Below are positions 28,832-38,286 of a stretch of 64,000 bases of DNA, one piece after another. The notes beneath the pieces were generated by a model. It did no database searches, had not been told where the DNA came from, and was given only the letters and a program-made list of their open reading frames with translations. Each line of letters begins with the position of its first letter. Position 1 is the stretch's first letter. Origin of the DNA: Streptomyces catenulae (GTDB lineage Bacteria; Actinomycetota; Actinomycetes; Streptomycetales; Streptomycetaceae). The DNA lies in the NCBI RefSeq assembly GCF_000718015.1, contig NZ_JODY01000020.1:1-64000 (forward strand), given 5' to 3'. The translations under genes were made by a program, and so were the position numbers.

Positions 28832-29569
28832 GTGCCCCGCCCCTCCATCACCATCACCGCCGAGCCCAGCGGCAGCGTCACGGCGAAGGGCGCCGATGAC
28901 GACGTCTCCGCCACGCTCCTCACGCACGCCGGGTTCCAGCAGATCGAGGACTGGTACGGCCGACGCCACCGTCTCCCCACCACCACACCCGTCGCTGAAC
29001 GCGTGGCCATCGCCACCCACGCAGCCGAAATGCTCCACGCCGCCCGCTACGACGTCGACCTCGACCACCGACTCGACGCCACACGGATGGCCACCCCTGC
29101 ACGTCCGCTCGGGCCGTACACCGCCGGGGCGGAACTCCTTCGCATCACCGACCAGATCAGGTCCGCCGAGAACGGTGAGGACCTTCGACACGCGGTCGAC
29201 CACCTCCTGCATCCCGAACACGGCGCGCTGGAACGCGCCCGGGAGGCACTGGAAGCGGCAGGCGAGCAGATCAACGATCTCGACGACAGCGTGTACCGGG
29301 TCGCCGACCAATTCGGCGTCGCCGCCGAACTCGTCAGCGCAGCACAATCGGAACTCGTCGAATACGAGGCCGCGTTGGGCCGTATCAATTCCGCGCAGCA
29401 GGCCCGGGTCGAGACTCGGGCGCGCTCTGCGCCGCCCCCTGACTCCCGAAGTGCCGCCCTCTCCTCCTCACCGGCAGCGGCCAAGGCCAAGGTCTCCCCG
29501 ACCCCCGGCGCCGGGGGCGCCGCCCCTGCCGTACACCCGCCACAGGCCCCCGGACCGCGGACACGGTGA
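28832..29569 (+). CDS. Accessory protein with Arg-rich/Pro tail (2)
   Basis: This 245-residue protein starts at a GTG with AGGAG upstream. The N-terminal 30 residues suggest a small beta unit (ITITAEPSGSVTAKGADDDV). Residues about 100-190 are predicted long helices (EHGALERAREALEAAGEQIN). From QARVETRARS (residue 190) the sequence turns into a Pro/Ala tail ending PGPRTR. No family is recognised; the tail type is shared with neighbours. Confidence 0.68.
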   Translation: MPRPSITITAEPSGSVTAKGADDDVSATLLTHAGFQQIEDWYGRRHRLPTTTPVAERVAIATHAAEMLHAARYDVDLDHRLDATRMATPARPLGPYTAGAELLRITDQIRSAENGEDLRHAVDHLLHPEHGALERAREALEAAGEQINDLDDSVYRVADQFGVAAELVSAAQSELVEYEAALGRINSAQQARVETRARSAPPPDSRSAALSSSPAAAKAKVSPTPGAGGAAPAVHPPQAPGPRTR

Positions 29570-29673
29570 ACCGGACCACCAGCTTCCTTCCCGAACAGGA
29601 GTCGCCTCGATGACCAGCAGAAGAGCGCCCCGCGCCCCACCCCCGACCCGCCTGCGCTCACCCAGGACCCAGC

Positions 29674-31462
29674 ATGCCCGCCCCGCGTACCAGCGCGCCC
29701 TCGGCCACCACCGGGGTCGACGCGCTCCTCTATCTCCTCTTCGGTGTCCTCGGCACCGCCTTCACCTTCGGCTCCCTGGCCTGGACATCAGGGAACATCA
29801 CCAACTCCCTCTTCGGAAGCGGAGATTGGGTGGACTTCAGGGTCGTCGATGCCCTGCTGCACCCCGACGGCCTGTGGCCGCACCTGGGCTCCACCGCCCT
29901 GTTGATCGGCACACGGATCATTCCCGCTCTGATGTCCATCGGTCTCGCCGTCGTCGGCTTCCTTCTGTGGATGCGGATGCGTGGCGGTGCGAAGACCGGC
30001 CTCGCCCGCAAGGCGGACCTCGCCCCGCTGACGGGCAAGGAAATCGCCACCAAGGCCCAGAGCCTGCGGCCGAGCCTGAGCGGCAGGGAGTGGAAAAGAG
30101 GTCGCGCCGGCCGACCGCGGCGTCCTCGTCGGGACGCTCTCGCCGGGCCGTGCCGAGATCCGCGCCTCCTGGGAGGACGTGATCGTCGCGATCATGGCGC
30201 CACGCAGCGGCAAGACCTCCGCTCTGGCGATCCCCGCGATCCTCTCCGCCCCCGGGCCGGCATTGCTCACCTCGAACAAGGCGGCGGCTGACGCGTTCAC
30301 CTCGACGGTCGACGCCCGCGCCGAGGTCGGCACGGTCTGGACGCTCGACCCGCAGCAGATCGCCCACCATCCGCGCCAGATGTGGTGGGACATCCTGGCC
30401 GACGCCCGCGACCTGGCCGGGGCGAAACGTTTGGCCAAGCACTTCGTCACCGCCAGCGTGGACGAGTCGAGCGGCTCGGACTTCTGGTCCACCGCCGCGA
30501 GCAACACGCTCGGCGCACTGTTCCTGGCCGCCGCGAGCCACCGGCGGCCGATCACCGACGTCCTCGCCTGGCTCGCCACTCCGTCCGACCGGACCCCGGT
30601 GGACCTGCTCACCGATGCCGGCCACCATGCGGTCGCCGCCCAGCTCCAGGGCACCGTCTCCGGCGCCACCGAAACCCGCGACGGCATTTATGAGACGAGT
30701 CGGCAGTACGCGAGCTGCCTGCTCGACCCGGATGTCGCCGCGTGGGTCACGCCGAGCAAGGATCTCCCCGAGTTCAAGCCCTCCGCCTTCGCCACGTCCC
30801 GCGACACCTTGTTCCTCCTCAGCAAGGACGGCGGCGGCAGCGCCTCGGCGATCATCGCCGCGGCAGCCGACGCGGTGATGCGCGCGGCCGTCGTCGCCGC
30901 CGAACGCTCCGGAGGGCGGCTCGACCCGCCCGCCCTGTGCGTCCTCGACGAGGCCGCCAACGTATGCCGGATCAGCGATCTCCCCGACCTGTACAGCCAC
31001 CTCGGCTCGCGCGGCGTCATCCCGATGACGATCTTGCAGTCCTACCGGCAAGGCCAGCGGTGCTGGGGCGAAGCCGGCATGGACGCCCTCTGGTCCGCCG
31101 CCACCATCAAAATCGTCGGCTCCGGGATCGACGACCCGGACTTCGCCGACCGTCTCAGCAGGCAGGTGGGCGACCACGACGTACAGACTGTCTCCGTCTC
31201 GGACAGCGACAGCGGCAAGTCCACCTCCGTGAGCATGCGCACCGAGCGGGTCCTGCCTCCCGACGCGATCCGGGCCCTGCCCAAGGGCAAGGCGTTGCTC
31301 CTGGCCACCGGCATCCGCATCGCCATGCTCAACCTCCGCCCCTGGTACAAGGAACCCTGCGCCAAGGTGATCGGCCCGGCCTCGGCCCGTGCGACGAAGG
31401 CCATCACCGAACGAGCCATCGTGAAGACCCACAGCCGCGACGACTTCGGGCTGTCGGCATGA
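29674..31462 (+). pseudogene. VirD4/TraG-type coupling protein, frameshifted
   Basis: This would be a 595-residue coupling ATPase that brings the relaxase-DNA complex to the channel. Frame 1 (from 29674) gives two membrane helices (LLYLLFGVLGTAFTFG, IGLAVVGFLLWM) and runs to SGREWK. At the AAAA run at 30094-30097 one extra A shifts the frame. Removing it continues as EVAPADRGVLVG into Walker A (APRSGKTSA) and Walker B (CVLDEAANV), to the stop at 31462, with total length then divisible by three. A recent mutation, a sequence error or recoding are all possible. Confidence 0.8.
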
Positions 31463-31689
31463 GCACGCTCACGCCGCGCCCCGAGCGGCTCGCTCACGCG
31501 CCGGTCCTCCTGCGCGACGGTCGGTGGTGGTGGGTCAGCGGTCCCGGAGCGTTTCCCGTCACCGACCCCGCGTTCACCAGCACGCTGAACGGGTTCTCCC
31601 AGGCGATGGCGGCGGCCGACCGGGCGGTCACCGCCCTCCATGCCCGCCGGAGCGGGGCCGACACCCCCAGTGCCAGGGGACGGCGATGA
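31459..31689 (+). CDS. Small hypothetical protein
   Basis: This 76-residue protein starts at an ATGA overlap with the coupling-protein stop. The core (VLLRDGRWWWVSGPGAFPVTDPAF) is a small beta-rich unit, and the end (LHARRSGADTPSARGRR) is Arg-rich. No family recognised. Overlaps on both sides suggest obligate co-translation. Confidence 0.65.
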   Translation: MSTLTPRPERLAHAPVLLRDGRWWWVSGPGAFPVTDPAFTSTLNGFSQAMAAADRAVTALHARRSGADTPSARGRR

Positions 31690-32879
31690 ACCCGCTGGTG
31701 ACCGCGGAGCAGGCGGTACTCGGTGCCGTTCTGCTCGATCCGGGCCAGCTCTCGTACCTGGACTGGCTCGCACCGGATCACTTCTCCCGCCCCGTCCACC
31801 GCGCACTGTTCGCCGCGCTGCGCACGCTCCGCGACGACGGCCACCCCGCGCTGGACGAGCAGCCCGTGCCGCTGTCGTGGGTGACCGATGCGGTCGCCGA
31901 GGCCGACCGCCACGTTCGGGGGCTGGCCTCGTCGTACGCCCACACCCTGATCCAGTCCTGCCCGCGCCCCGCACACGCTCCGGTGTACGGCCGCATGGTG
32001 CTGGAGGGCGCGATCCACCGCACCATCACCGAAAACGCGGTCCGCCTCCACCAAGCAGCACGTGCCGACGCCCTGCGGGGCGACGTCGAGGAAGCCCTGC
32101 ACCACGCCGACGTTCTCACCGGGGTACTCGGCGATCTCGCACGGCGGTGGGGAACAGAACCGCACCCGGTCGCGCCAGCTACTCCGTCGGCCACCACCCC
32201 GGTCGCGCCGCCGGTCCGGGCCGACCGCGCCGCCGAGGACGAGCGATTCCTTCTAGCTGTCCTCGTCGAGCAGCCGAACGCCATGGACGAGGTCGTCGAC
32301 TGGCTGCGACCGGGCGACTTCACCGACCCGACCCACGGCCAGCTCTACCGCTGCCTCGGCGCGCTCCACCACCGCGGCGAACCCATCGACCGCATCACGC
32401 TGCTCTGGGAAGCCCAACGACGCGGCCTGCTGGCCGACGGCACGCTCTCCGGCGACCAGCTCACCACCCTCTGCGACAGCGGGAGTTCCGGAAGCGCGGA
32501 GTGGCTCGGGGAACAGGTGATGCGCTCCTCGGTCACCCGCACGGCAGCCACCTCCGCACGCGCCGTCCGCGCCTTGGCGGAGAACGAGGCCCTGGCACCC
32601 GGGCGGCTGATCAATCACGCCCTGCACGCGCTCGCGCCGCTCGACGATGTCCGTACCCGCTGGCGATCCGCGAACAACCGGTCAGCTCCAGCGGCGCCGG
32701 AGGCGACTTCTTCGAACCGGCCACCCCCACCCGCGCAGGTGCACGCCGCCCTCGCGCGCAGCACCCCGTCTCGCGGCCCCGGGCCCGGCTCGGCCTCACA
32801 CCTGGCCCGGCCTCCGTACGACCGCCCTCTCGCAGCCAAGGCTGCCCCCTTTCGTCCCCACCGTTCGTCCTCTCCATAA
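31686..32879 (+). CDS. Double DnaB N-terminal-domain protein without helicase domain
   Basis: This 397-residue protein contains two DnaB-N-like helical domains. The first spans residues about 5-95 (TAEQAVLGAVLLDPGQL, DHFSRPVHRALFAALRTL). The second spans about 183-265 (DERFLLAVLVEQPNAMDEV, GDFTDPTHGQLYRCL). The RecA-like helicase domain that normally follows is missing; the C-terminal 80 residues are Pro/Ser/Ala-rich. It could bind the host helicase DnaB or primase and link transfer to replication. Starts at an ATGA overlap. Confidence 0.78.
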   Translation: MNPLVTAEQAVLGAVLLDPGQLSYLDWLAPDHFSRPVHRALFAALRTLRDDGHPALDEQPVPLSWVTDAVAEADRHVRGLASSYAHTLIQSCPRPAHAPVYGRMVLEGAIHRTITENAVRLHQAARADALRGDVEEALHHADVLTGVLGDLARRWGTEPHPVAPATPSATTPVAPPVRADRAAEDERFLLAVLVEQPNAMDEVVDWLRPGDFTDPTHGQLYRCLGALHHRGEPIDRITLLWEAQRRGLLADGTLSGDQLTTLCDSGSSGSAEWLGEQVMRSSVTRTAATSARAVRALAENEALAPGRLINHALHALAPLDDVRTRWRSANNRSAPAAPEATSSNRPPPPAQVHAALARSTPSRGPGPGSASHLARPPYDRPLAAKAAPFRPHRSSSP

Positions 32880-32888
32880 GGAACCCCC

Positions 32889-33470
32889 ATGACCAACACC
32901 CGCGTCACCGACGCTCTGGCGCTGCGTACCATGGCCTCTGCCTTCGACGCCCAGCGCGGCAAGCTCCCGGTCGAGGGAGACCCTCACCGCTCACCTGATG
33001 GCGTCTCCGTCGCCAGGCAGATTTCTGAACTCGGCAAGCTCATTACCGACTTGGGTAACGACGTCTTCTTTCGCGCCGCCGAAAGCAACCGGGAGGCGCA
33101 CACATCGCGGGTCATCGACGGCTTCGCCGGCGCCGTGCTACCTGCGGGCGAGGCGGCATCCGCTCTCGGATCGGTGGCACACCAGCTCTCCTTGCTGGAC
33201 CTGACCGAGCACCTCCGCGACCAGCCCGATGCCCGGGATGCGCGAGAAGCAGCCATGCAGGTCATGGGCGAGTCCCTCGAAACAGCGGACCGCGCTCTCC
33301 ACGATGCCGCCACCTCTCTTCACATCGCAGCACAAGGGGTTTCCCCTTCGTCCGCGCGTCTCCAGGCCGCCCGACGCCGATCCACCATCGCAGCGTCCGC
33401 TTCACCTCCCGCGCCCACCCCCGCGGTATCAGCAGATCCCGCAGCCCGAACCGCTCGGAGCCGACGATGA
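32889..33470 (+). CDS. Accessory protein with Arg-rich/Pro tail (3)
   Basis: This 193-residue, mostly helical protein (residues 10-150) is of unknown family. From ARLQAARRRS (residue 156, position 33354) it has a Ser/Ala/Pro tail ending RTARSRR. A good Shine-Dalgarno (TAAGGA) precedes the ATG, and its stop overlaps the next gene's start. Confidence 0.68.
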   Translation: MTNTRVTDALALRTMASAFDAQRGKLPVEGDPHRSPDGVSVARQISELGKLITDLGNDVFFRAAESNREAHTSRVIDGFAGAVLPAGEAASALGSVAHQLSLLDLTEHLRDQPDARDAREAAMQVMGESLETADRALHDAATSLHIAAQGVSPSSARLQAARRRSTIAASASPPAPTPAVSADPAARTARSRR

Positions 33471-34640
33471 ACACCGCCCTCGCGCGTCCTGCGCTGATCG
33501 GATCGCTCTGCTCGGGGTACGGCGGCCTCGACCTGGGGGTGCAGGCCGCTCTCGGCGGCACTGTGGCCTGGCACGCCGAGGTCGATCCGAACACCTCGCG
33601 CATCCTGGCCCGCCACTGGCCCGGCGTCCCCAACCTCGGCGACATCACGACCGTCGACTGGTCCTCCGTTCCCCGGGTGTGCGTCCTGACGGCGGGCTTC
33701 CCCTGTCAAAGACGTCTCGGTCGCCGGCCGCCGGGTCGGACTTTCCCCCGACACCCGTTCCGGGCTGTGGCTGCACGTCGCCCGTGCGGTCGAAGCCCTC
33801 CGCCCCTGCCTGGTGGTGATCGAGAATGTGCGCGGCCTCCTCACCTCACCCGCCGGTTCCCCTGGCGACGTGGAACCCTGCCCGTGGTGTCTGGGAAACA
33901 CCCCAGGTCAGCCTCCTGTGCGGGCACTCGGTGCCGTACTCGGCTCCCTGGCCGACCTCCGGTACGACACAAGGTGGCTCGTGCTTCGCGCCTCCGACGT
34001 CGGAGCCCCGCACCGCCGCGAGCGGATCTTCCTCGCCGCCTGGCCCTCCGAACACCCTCCTCAAGACACCGACCAGCAACCTCGCGAAGAACGGCGGATC
34101 GCAGCACCCCGCGAAGAGGAAGAGCGGGGGCCACGGCCCGAACCTGGCCGACGAGATCGAATGGTTCCGTCCGACGCCGAAGGCGACGGACGGAACCAAG
34201 GGCTCACCCAACCAACGGCACGGCAACGGGGACTTGACCTTGCCGAGCGCGGCGGCATCGCCCCTTCCCCCGCCGCGGGCCGGAAGCCCCGGAACACCGA
34301 CCGGGCAGGCGCCCCCTCCGCCCGTAGCGGTTCTATCGCTCTGGACGGAATCAGCTCCGGAAACCGGGGAGCAGCCCAGCGATGGGGAGCGTACGCAGGA
34401 GCCATCGCCCGATGGGAGAGGCTCACCCGTCCCGTGCCGCCACCCACCGACGCGGCCGGACGGCTCCACGCCGAGTTCGTGGAGTGGATGCAGGGCCTGG
34501 ACCCCGGCTGGGTCACCGCCACCCCGGGGCTCGGACGACCGGCTCAGCTCACCGCCCTCGGCAACGGTGTCGTACCTCAACAGGCGAGCCGGGCAGTGCA
34601 GTTGCTCGCACCACCTTTCCCCCGATGTTCCCGCTGCACA
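33467..34640 (+). pseudogene. Cytosine-5 DNA methyltransferase, several frameshifts
   Basis: Motif I (IGSLCSGYGGLDLG) and motif IV (LTAGFPCQ, catalytic Cys) are in the first frame. An extra A in CAAAG at about 33717 breaks it; the next frame continues DVSVAGRRVGL to IENVRGLL (motif VI). Near 34,050 homology moves to another frame (LLKTPTSNLAKNGG, TPKATDGTKG), and after about 34,330 returns (AIARWERLTRPVP, LTALGNGVVPQQ). At least three shifts mean that the gene is dead or the sequence is faulty here. The last frame runs without a stop into the next gene. Confidence 0.78.
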
Positions 34641-34727
34641 GCGCCTACTACCGGATTTCCCCGGCCGGACCAAATCGCGGTTTTTCCGGACCCTCTCCCT
34701 GCCACCGACCGCAGAGGGAGCACGCCC

Positions 34728-35330
34728 ATGCCCGACAACAGCACGGCCACGCCCGGCCCCGAAGAACCGTTCCGCGTACCTGACGGCGATCTCGACGACC
34801 TCGCCAGCACCCTCGCCAAGACCATGGCCGAGGTCCGGCAGCACGGCGTCATCCTCGACCGCCTGGGCTCCGAGCCCGCGCCCGACACCACCGCCACCGA
34901 ACCGACCGACAGCTCGCCGGCCCCGGAGCCCGGGGCCGGCGAGGGCGACCCCGCCTCGGTGTTCATCCTCGCGCTGGGCGGTGAGGCGTACGCCGCCGAA
35001 CTCGCCTCTCTCAGCGACTGGGTGAACTACGTACTCCTCCCTGTGTACGGCCGGGAGATCAGCACGAACCGCCCATGGTGCGCGCAGTGGCACGAACACC
35101 CCGAGGCCGTCGCCCGGCTCCATGGCCTCTGGCTCGCCTGGCAGCAACTCACCGACATCGAGGCCGGCCTGTCCGGCCCTTCGACGTGGCACCGAGATCA
35201 CCTGGACCAGACCCTGGCCCACCTCCGCGCCCCCGACGGCCCCTTCGCCGCGTGTACCACCAGCCCGACCCGCCCCAACCACCGCGTGCTGACCACGCCC
35301 GCGCCCGAGCAGCTGGGGCTGGCCGCATGA
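34728..35330 (+). CDS. DUF4913-like protein
   Basis: This is a 200-residue soluble protein. The ATG at 34728 has GAGGGAG seven bases upstream. An acidic linker (residues 55-80) precedes a conserved C-terminal domain (LSDWVNYVLLPVYGRE, WCAQWHEHPEAVARLHGLWLAW) typical of the DUF4913 family from actinobacterial mobile elements. Function unknown. Its frame is open upstream into the decayed methyltransferase, so a readthrough fusion cannot be excluded. Confidence 0.75.
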   Translation: MPDNSTATPGPEEPFRVPDGDLDDLASTLAKTMAEVRQHGVILDRLGSEPAPDTTATEPTDSSPAPEPGAGEGDPASVFILALGGEAYAAELASLSDWVNYVLLPVYGREISTNRPWCAQWHEHPEAVARLHGLWLAWQQLTDIEAGLSGPSTWHRDHLDQTLAHLRAPDGPFAACTTSPTRPNHRVLTTPAPEQLGLAA

Positions 35331-36091
35331 GCAACGACCTCGACTTCAACCTCGACGACTTCGAGCCCGCCGACGCGGAATCCGAGTACGCGGAGCAGCG
35401 GTTCTGGGCCGGTGACCTCACCATCCTGGCCGAGCACCACACCACCCCCACGGGGGCCCACAGCTTCGTCCTCGCTCACGACGGCTCGGCCACCTGGGGT
35501 GCGCCCGGCGCGCCCCAGATTCAGGCGATCGTGGTCGCGCGGGATGTGAACGAGAAGACGTTCACAGTCGAGTCCGCGTACCACTCCAGCGTGCCCTTCG
35601 CCCAGAACTGGCTGATCGAGCGCGGTTGCCCACCCGAGCGGGCTCAGGTCGGTGGCGACTTCATGAAGCCCGCCGACGACCTCACGGCGCGGGTGGAGGA
35701 AAGGATCCGCGCGTCCGGCGACCGGTACGAGGTCCTCGACAGTTCCACCTCGGACTTCGACCCGTGCGAGACGTGGACGGTGACCCGCGACTCCAGCGCT
35801 GCTGAGGCGCCGATTCGCGTCTTCCTCGAAGAAGGAGACTTCGACTCACACACGTACACGCTGCGCGAGGGTGCCTTCGCCGACGAGGACGCGGCCGGGC
35901 AGTGGCTGGACGACCGCAGCGGCCCGCTGCCGCAGCCGCCGGAATACCGCGGTGACGCCGTCGCTCTCCGGACCCGCGCCGCCCTCACCCGGTCAGCTGG
36001 TGCCTCCGCGACACCGCAGGCCGGCCTTGATGCCCGCAACGCGCCGTCGGCGGGAACGGCGCGGCGACCGGGCCCTGGGAGGTCGATGTGA
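35327..36091 (+). CDS. Accessory protein with Arg-rich/Pro tail (4)
   Basis: This 254-residue protein starts at an ATGA overlap. It has an acidic N-terminus (DLDFNLDDFEPADAESEY) and a beta-rich body with two similar halves around GDLTILAEHHTTP and PCETWTVTRDSSA. From ALRTRAALTRSAG (residue 213) it has an Ala/Pro/Arg tail ending RPGPGRSM. No family recognised. Confidence 0.68.
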   Translation: MSNDLDFNLDDFEPADAESEYAEQRFWAGDLTILAEHHTTPTGAHSFVLAHDGSATWGAPGAPQIQAIVVARDVNEKTFTVESAYHSSVPFAQNWLIERGCPPERAQVGGDFMKPADDLTARVEERIRASGDRYEVLDSSTSDFDPCETWTVTRDSSAAEAPIRVFLEEGDFDSHTYTLREGAFADEDAAGQWLDDRSGPLPQPPEYRGDAVALRTRAALTRSAGASATPQAGLDARNAPSAGTARRPGPGRSM

Positions 36092-36561
36092 GTCGCGCCC
36101 GCTTCGCCTTCGCTGCACACCCCGACGCTATCGAGGATCTTCGCCAACTCCCCGATCGAATCCGTGATTTGGCTCTATTGGAGCTGCAGAACTTGGTGCA
36201 CGGCAGCGACGATTGCCTGCCGCTCAAGGGCCGTCTGGCGGGGTTCCACAAGATCTACGTCGACCCGTCCGTCTCCTACCGGATGGTCATCCAGTTCCGG
36301 CCGGCCCCACCCACCTCGAATCATCAGCGCGAGATCTACCTCGTCGCCGCCGGTAGCCGGAAGGACTACGAGGTCTACCACTCGGCCCAGCTACGCGCCG
36401 GCGTCCGCCAGGCCGCCGAGAAGGGACCGGCAACCGAGGCGCGTTTGCGGGCCGCTCGGTCTCGTTCTCCCCACGCGGCCGACCGGCCGACGGCGATCCC
36501 GGCGACGTCGCCAACAGCAGTCCGACCCACTACCGACCCCCGAAAGGCTCTCCAGCGATGA
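36088..36561 (+). CDS. RelE/ParE-like protein with C-terminal tail
   Basis: This is a 157-residue protein. Residues 3-110 fit the RelE/ParE toxin fold: AIEDLRQLPDRIRDLALLEL helices, LPLKGRLAGFHKIYV, SYRMVIQF strands and the final AGSRKDYEVYHSA. After this comes ARLRAARSRS (residue 118) and a 30-residue Ser/Pro/Arg tail not seen in normal RelE proteins. No antitoxin-like gene is beside it. It starts at a GTGA overlap inside the secretion operon. It may be a toxin carried through the channel, or an unrelated mRNA-binding protein. Confidence 0.65.
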   Translation: MSRARFAFAAHPDAIEDLRQLPDRIRDLALLELQNLVHGSDDCLPLKGRLAGFHKIYVDPSVSYRMVIQFRPAPPTSNHQREIYLVAAGSRKDYEVYHSAQLRAGVRQAAEKGPATEARLRAARSRSPHAADRPTAIPATSPTAVRPTTDPRKALQR

Positions 36562-37145
36562 CCACCGACCGCACTGTTCCGACCCGAGCCGAGCTGGCGG
36601 GGCTCCTCACCGAGGCCGCGCACAGCGTCTCCGGGATGCTCACTGCCGAGTCCCCAGCCGCCAGCCGCTCCTACCTGCACCCCGTGCTGGGCGCGCTCTC
36701 CGCCGGCCCCCGGGTCATCGGCGAGCTAACCGACCGGCTCGAAAGCTTCGTGGCCGAAGACCTGGTCCCCGCCACACCGGCGGGCCTCTTCACCTTGGCT
36801 TCGTACGCCTCCGCGCTGGGGTGGCTCACCGAGTCCCTCGCCGAGCTGACCGCCTCGGTCGACCAGATCTGCGCCCACTTCGGCATCCCTGGGGACGCCT
36901 CGGCCCCGATTTCGACGCCACCCGTCGATGAGGAGCAGGACAGCGAGTTCGACTTCGCCCTCTCCGCCTCGCTGCTCGCGGCCTCCCGCATCACCGACGC
37001 CTGCAGGGAGATCTCCAGCGGCCTCCTCGAAGATGCCGGACACATCCGCGGTGAGGCCACCGACCACGTAGCGGTCAGCGACGAGCCCAACAGCCTTCCT
37101 ACGCTGGTCCGTTCACTGCTTGCCCGGATGGAAGCCGCCGAATGA
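36558..37145 (+). CDS. Hypothetical helical protein
   Basis: This 195-residue, mostly helical and acidic protein starts at an ATGA overlap. It contains LAGLLTEAAHSVSGML, YASALGWLTESLAELTASVDQI and a C-terminal acidic helix ending ARMEAAE, without the Arg-rich tail of its neighbours. A role beside the preceding RelE-like protein, for example neutralisation, is only a guess based on coupling. Confidence 0.65.
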   Translation: MTTDRTVPTRAELAGLLTEAAHSVSGMLTAESPAASRSYLHPVLGALSAGPRVIGELTDRLESFVAEDLVPATPAGLFTLASYASALGWLTESLAELTASVDQICAHFGIPGDASAPISTPPVDEEQDSEFDFALSASLLAASRITDACREISSGLLEDAGHIRGEATDHVAVSDEPNSLPTLVRSLLARMEAAE

Positions 37146-37334
37146 GCCCCCTACGGTGCCGCTGACCAGCAGCCCGATATCGGCCGGCTCCACGACGGCG
37201 CAAGGCGGCACTTCCCGCCTGTTCGCCACCTTCACGGTGGTTCCCGGTGACGCCGTCGCTCCTCCGTCGCCCCGCAACCAGCACGGTCAACCAGCAATCC
37301 CGTTCCCGCTGTACCCCGCAGAAAGAACGTCGCC

Positions 37335-38171
37335 ATGTACACCCCCTCACAGCCCTCCCCCGCCTCGATCGGCACGGTCGATGCCCAGCGTGTCGAGGAT
37401 GCCCTGTCTCTGATAGCGCCGAAGTGGACCAACTGGTCGGTTCAGACCCTGGCGGAGCAGGGCCGCCCCATGCGTGTACGTGACGTCGCCGTCCAGCTCC
37501 CCTTCATCCGCGAGCAGCTCGTCGGCAAGCGGCTGGCCCAGATGCACGCGGATGGACTCGTCACCCGGGTCGACGGTCGCCATGGGGCTCCGTACCAGCT
37601 CAGTGCCTTCGGCGGATCACTGTCCCAGGTACACGCCGCCCTTTCGGACTGGTCCCAGAGCAACCTGTCGCTCGGCGATACGGCTGGCGCCGAGCGAGTC
37701 GAGGACGCGGTGCGACGCCTGCACCTGCGGCACTCGACCGCCGTGGTCCAGGCCCTCGATGCGGGCGCCGCGCGGCTGAGCCACGTCGCCGAAGCCACCG
37801 GGCTCGACCTCGTCACCACCCAGCAGCGGCTCAACCGACTTCAGGCCGATGGCCTGGTCACCCGTGCCGGACCGCGTTATGGCGCCCCGTACTCCCTGAC
37901 CGACGCCGGACGGGCGCTGGGCCCCGTTTACACAGCCGTCGAGCACTGGAGTAGTCCCGTCGCCGCACAGAAGTACTCGGCCCCTGCACCCATCGCGGCA
38001 GCTGCTCGGACCCAGCCGTCCGTACCGCAGAGGCCGGACGGACCCCGCACCGCGGCGGCCCTGCGCCGATGCACTGCCGCGCCGAGTGCTCTGTTCAGCC
38101 ACGCACCGCAGCCACAACCGCGGGTACCGGCAGCGATCACCGCCCTGTCGAAGCCCGCTCGCGGCCGGTGA
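37335..38171 (+). CDS. Protein with two HxlR-like winged-helix domains
   Basis: This 278-residue protein carries the same winged helix twice: residues about 13-100 (RVEDALSLIAPKWTNWSVQTL, then RLAQMHADGLVTR) and about 118-200 (RVEDAVRRLHLRHSTAVVQAL, then RLNRLQADGLVTRAGPRYGAPY). HxlR proteins normally have one domain and dimerise; here one chain can give both halves. The rest is an Ala/Pro tail ending SKPARGR. It is a candidate local regulator of the operon. Confidence 0.72.
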   Translation: MYTPSQPSPASIGTVDAQRVEDALSLIAPKWTNWSVQTLAEQGRPMRVRDVAVQLPFIREQLVGKRLAQMHADGLVTRVDGRHGAPYQLSAFGGSLSQVHAALSDWSQSNLSLGDTAGAERVEDAVRRLHLRHSTAVVQALDAGAARLSHVAEATGLDLVTTQQRLNRLQADGLVTRAGPRYGAPYSLTDAGRALGPVYTAVEHWSSPVAAQKYSAPAPIAAAARTQPSVPQRPDGPRTAAALRRCTAAPSALFSHAPQPQPRVPAAITALSKPARGR

Positions 38172-38286
38172 ACCGGGTGACTCCGAGAACTGACCACGTC
38201 CCTCGAACTTCTCTGCGGCGCCCGCGTGCAGTCAGCCAGACCACCCGCTCCGCGCGCGCTCCCCCTGCACCATCGGAGCCTCGATC

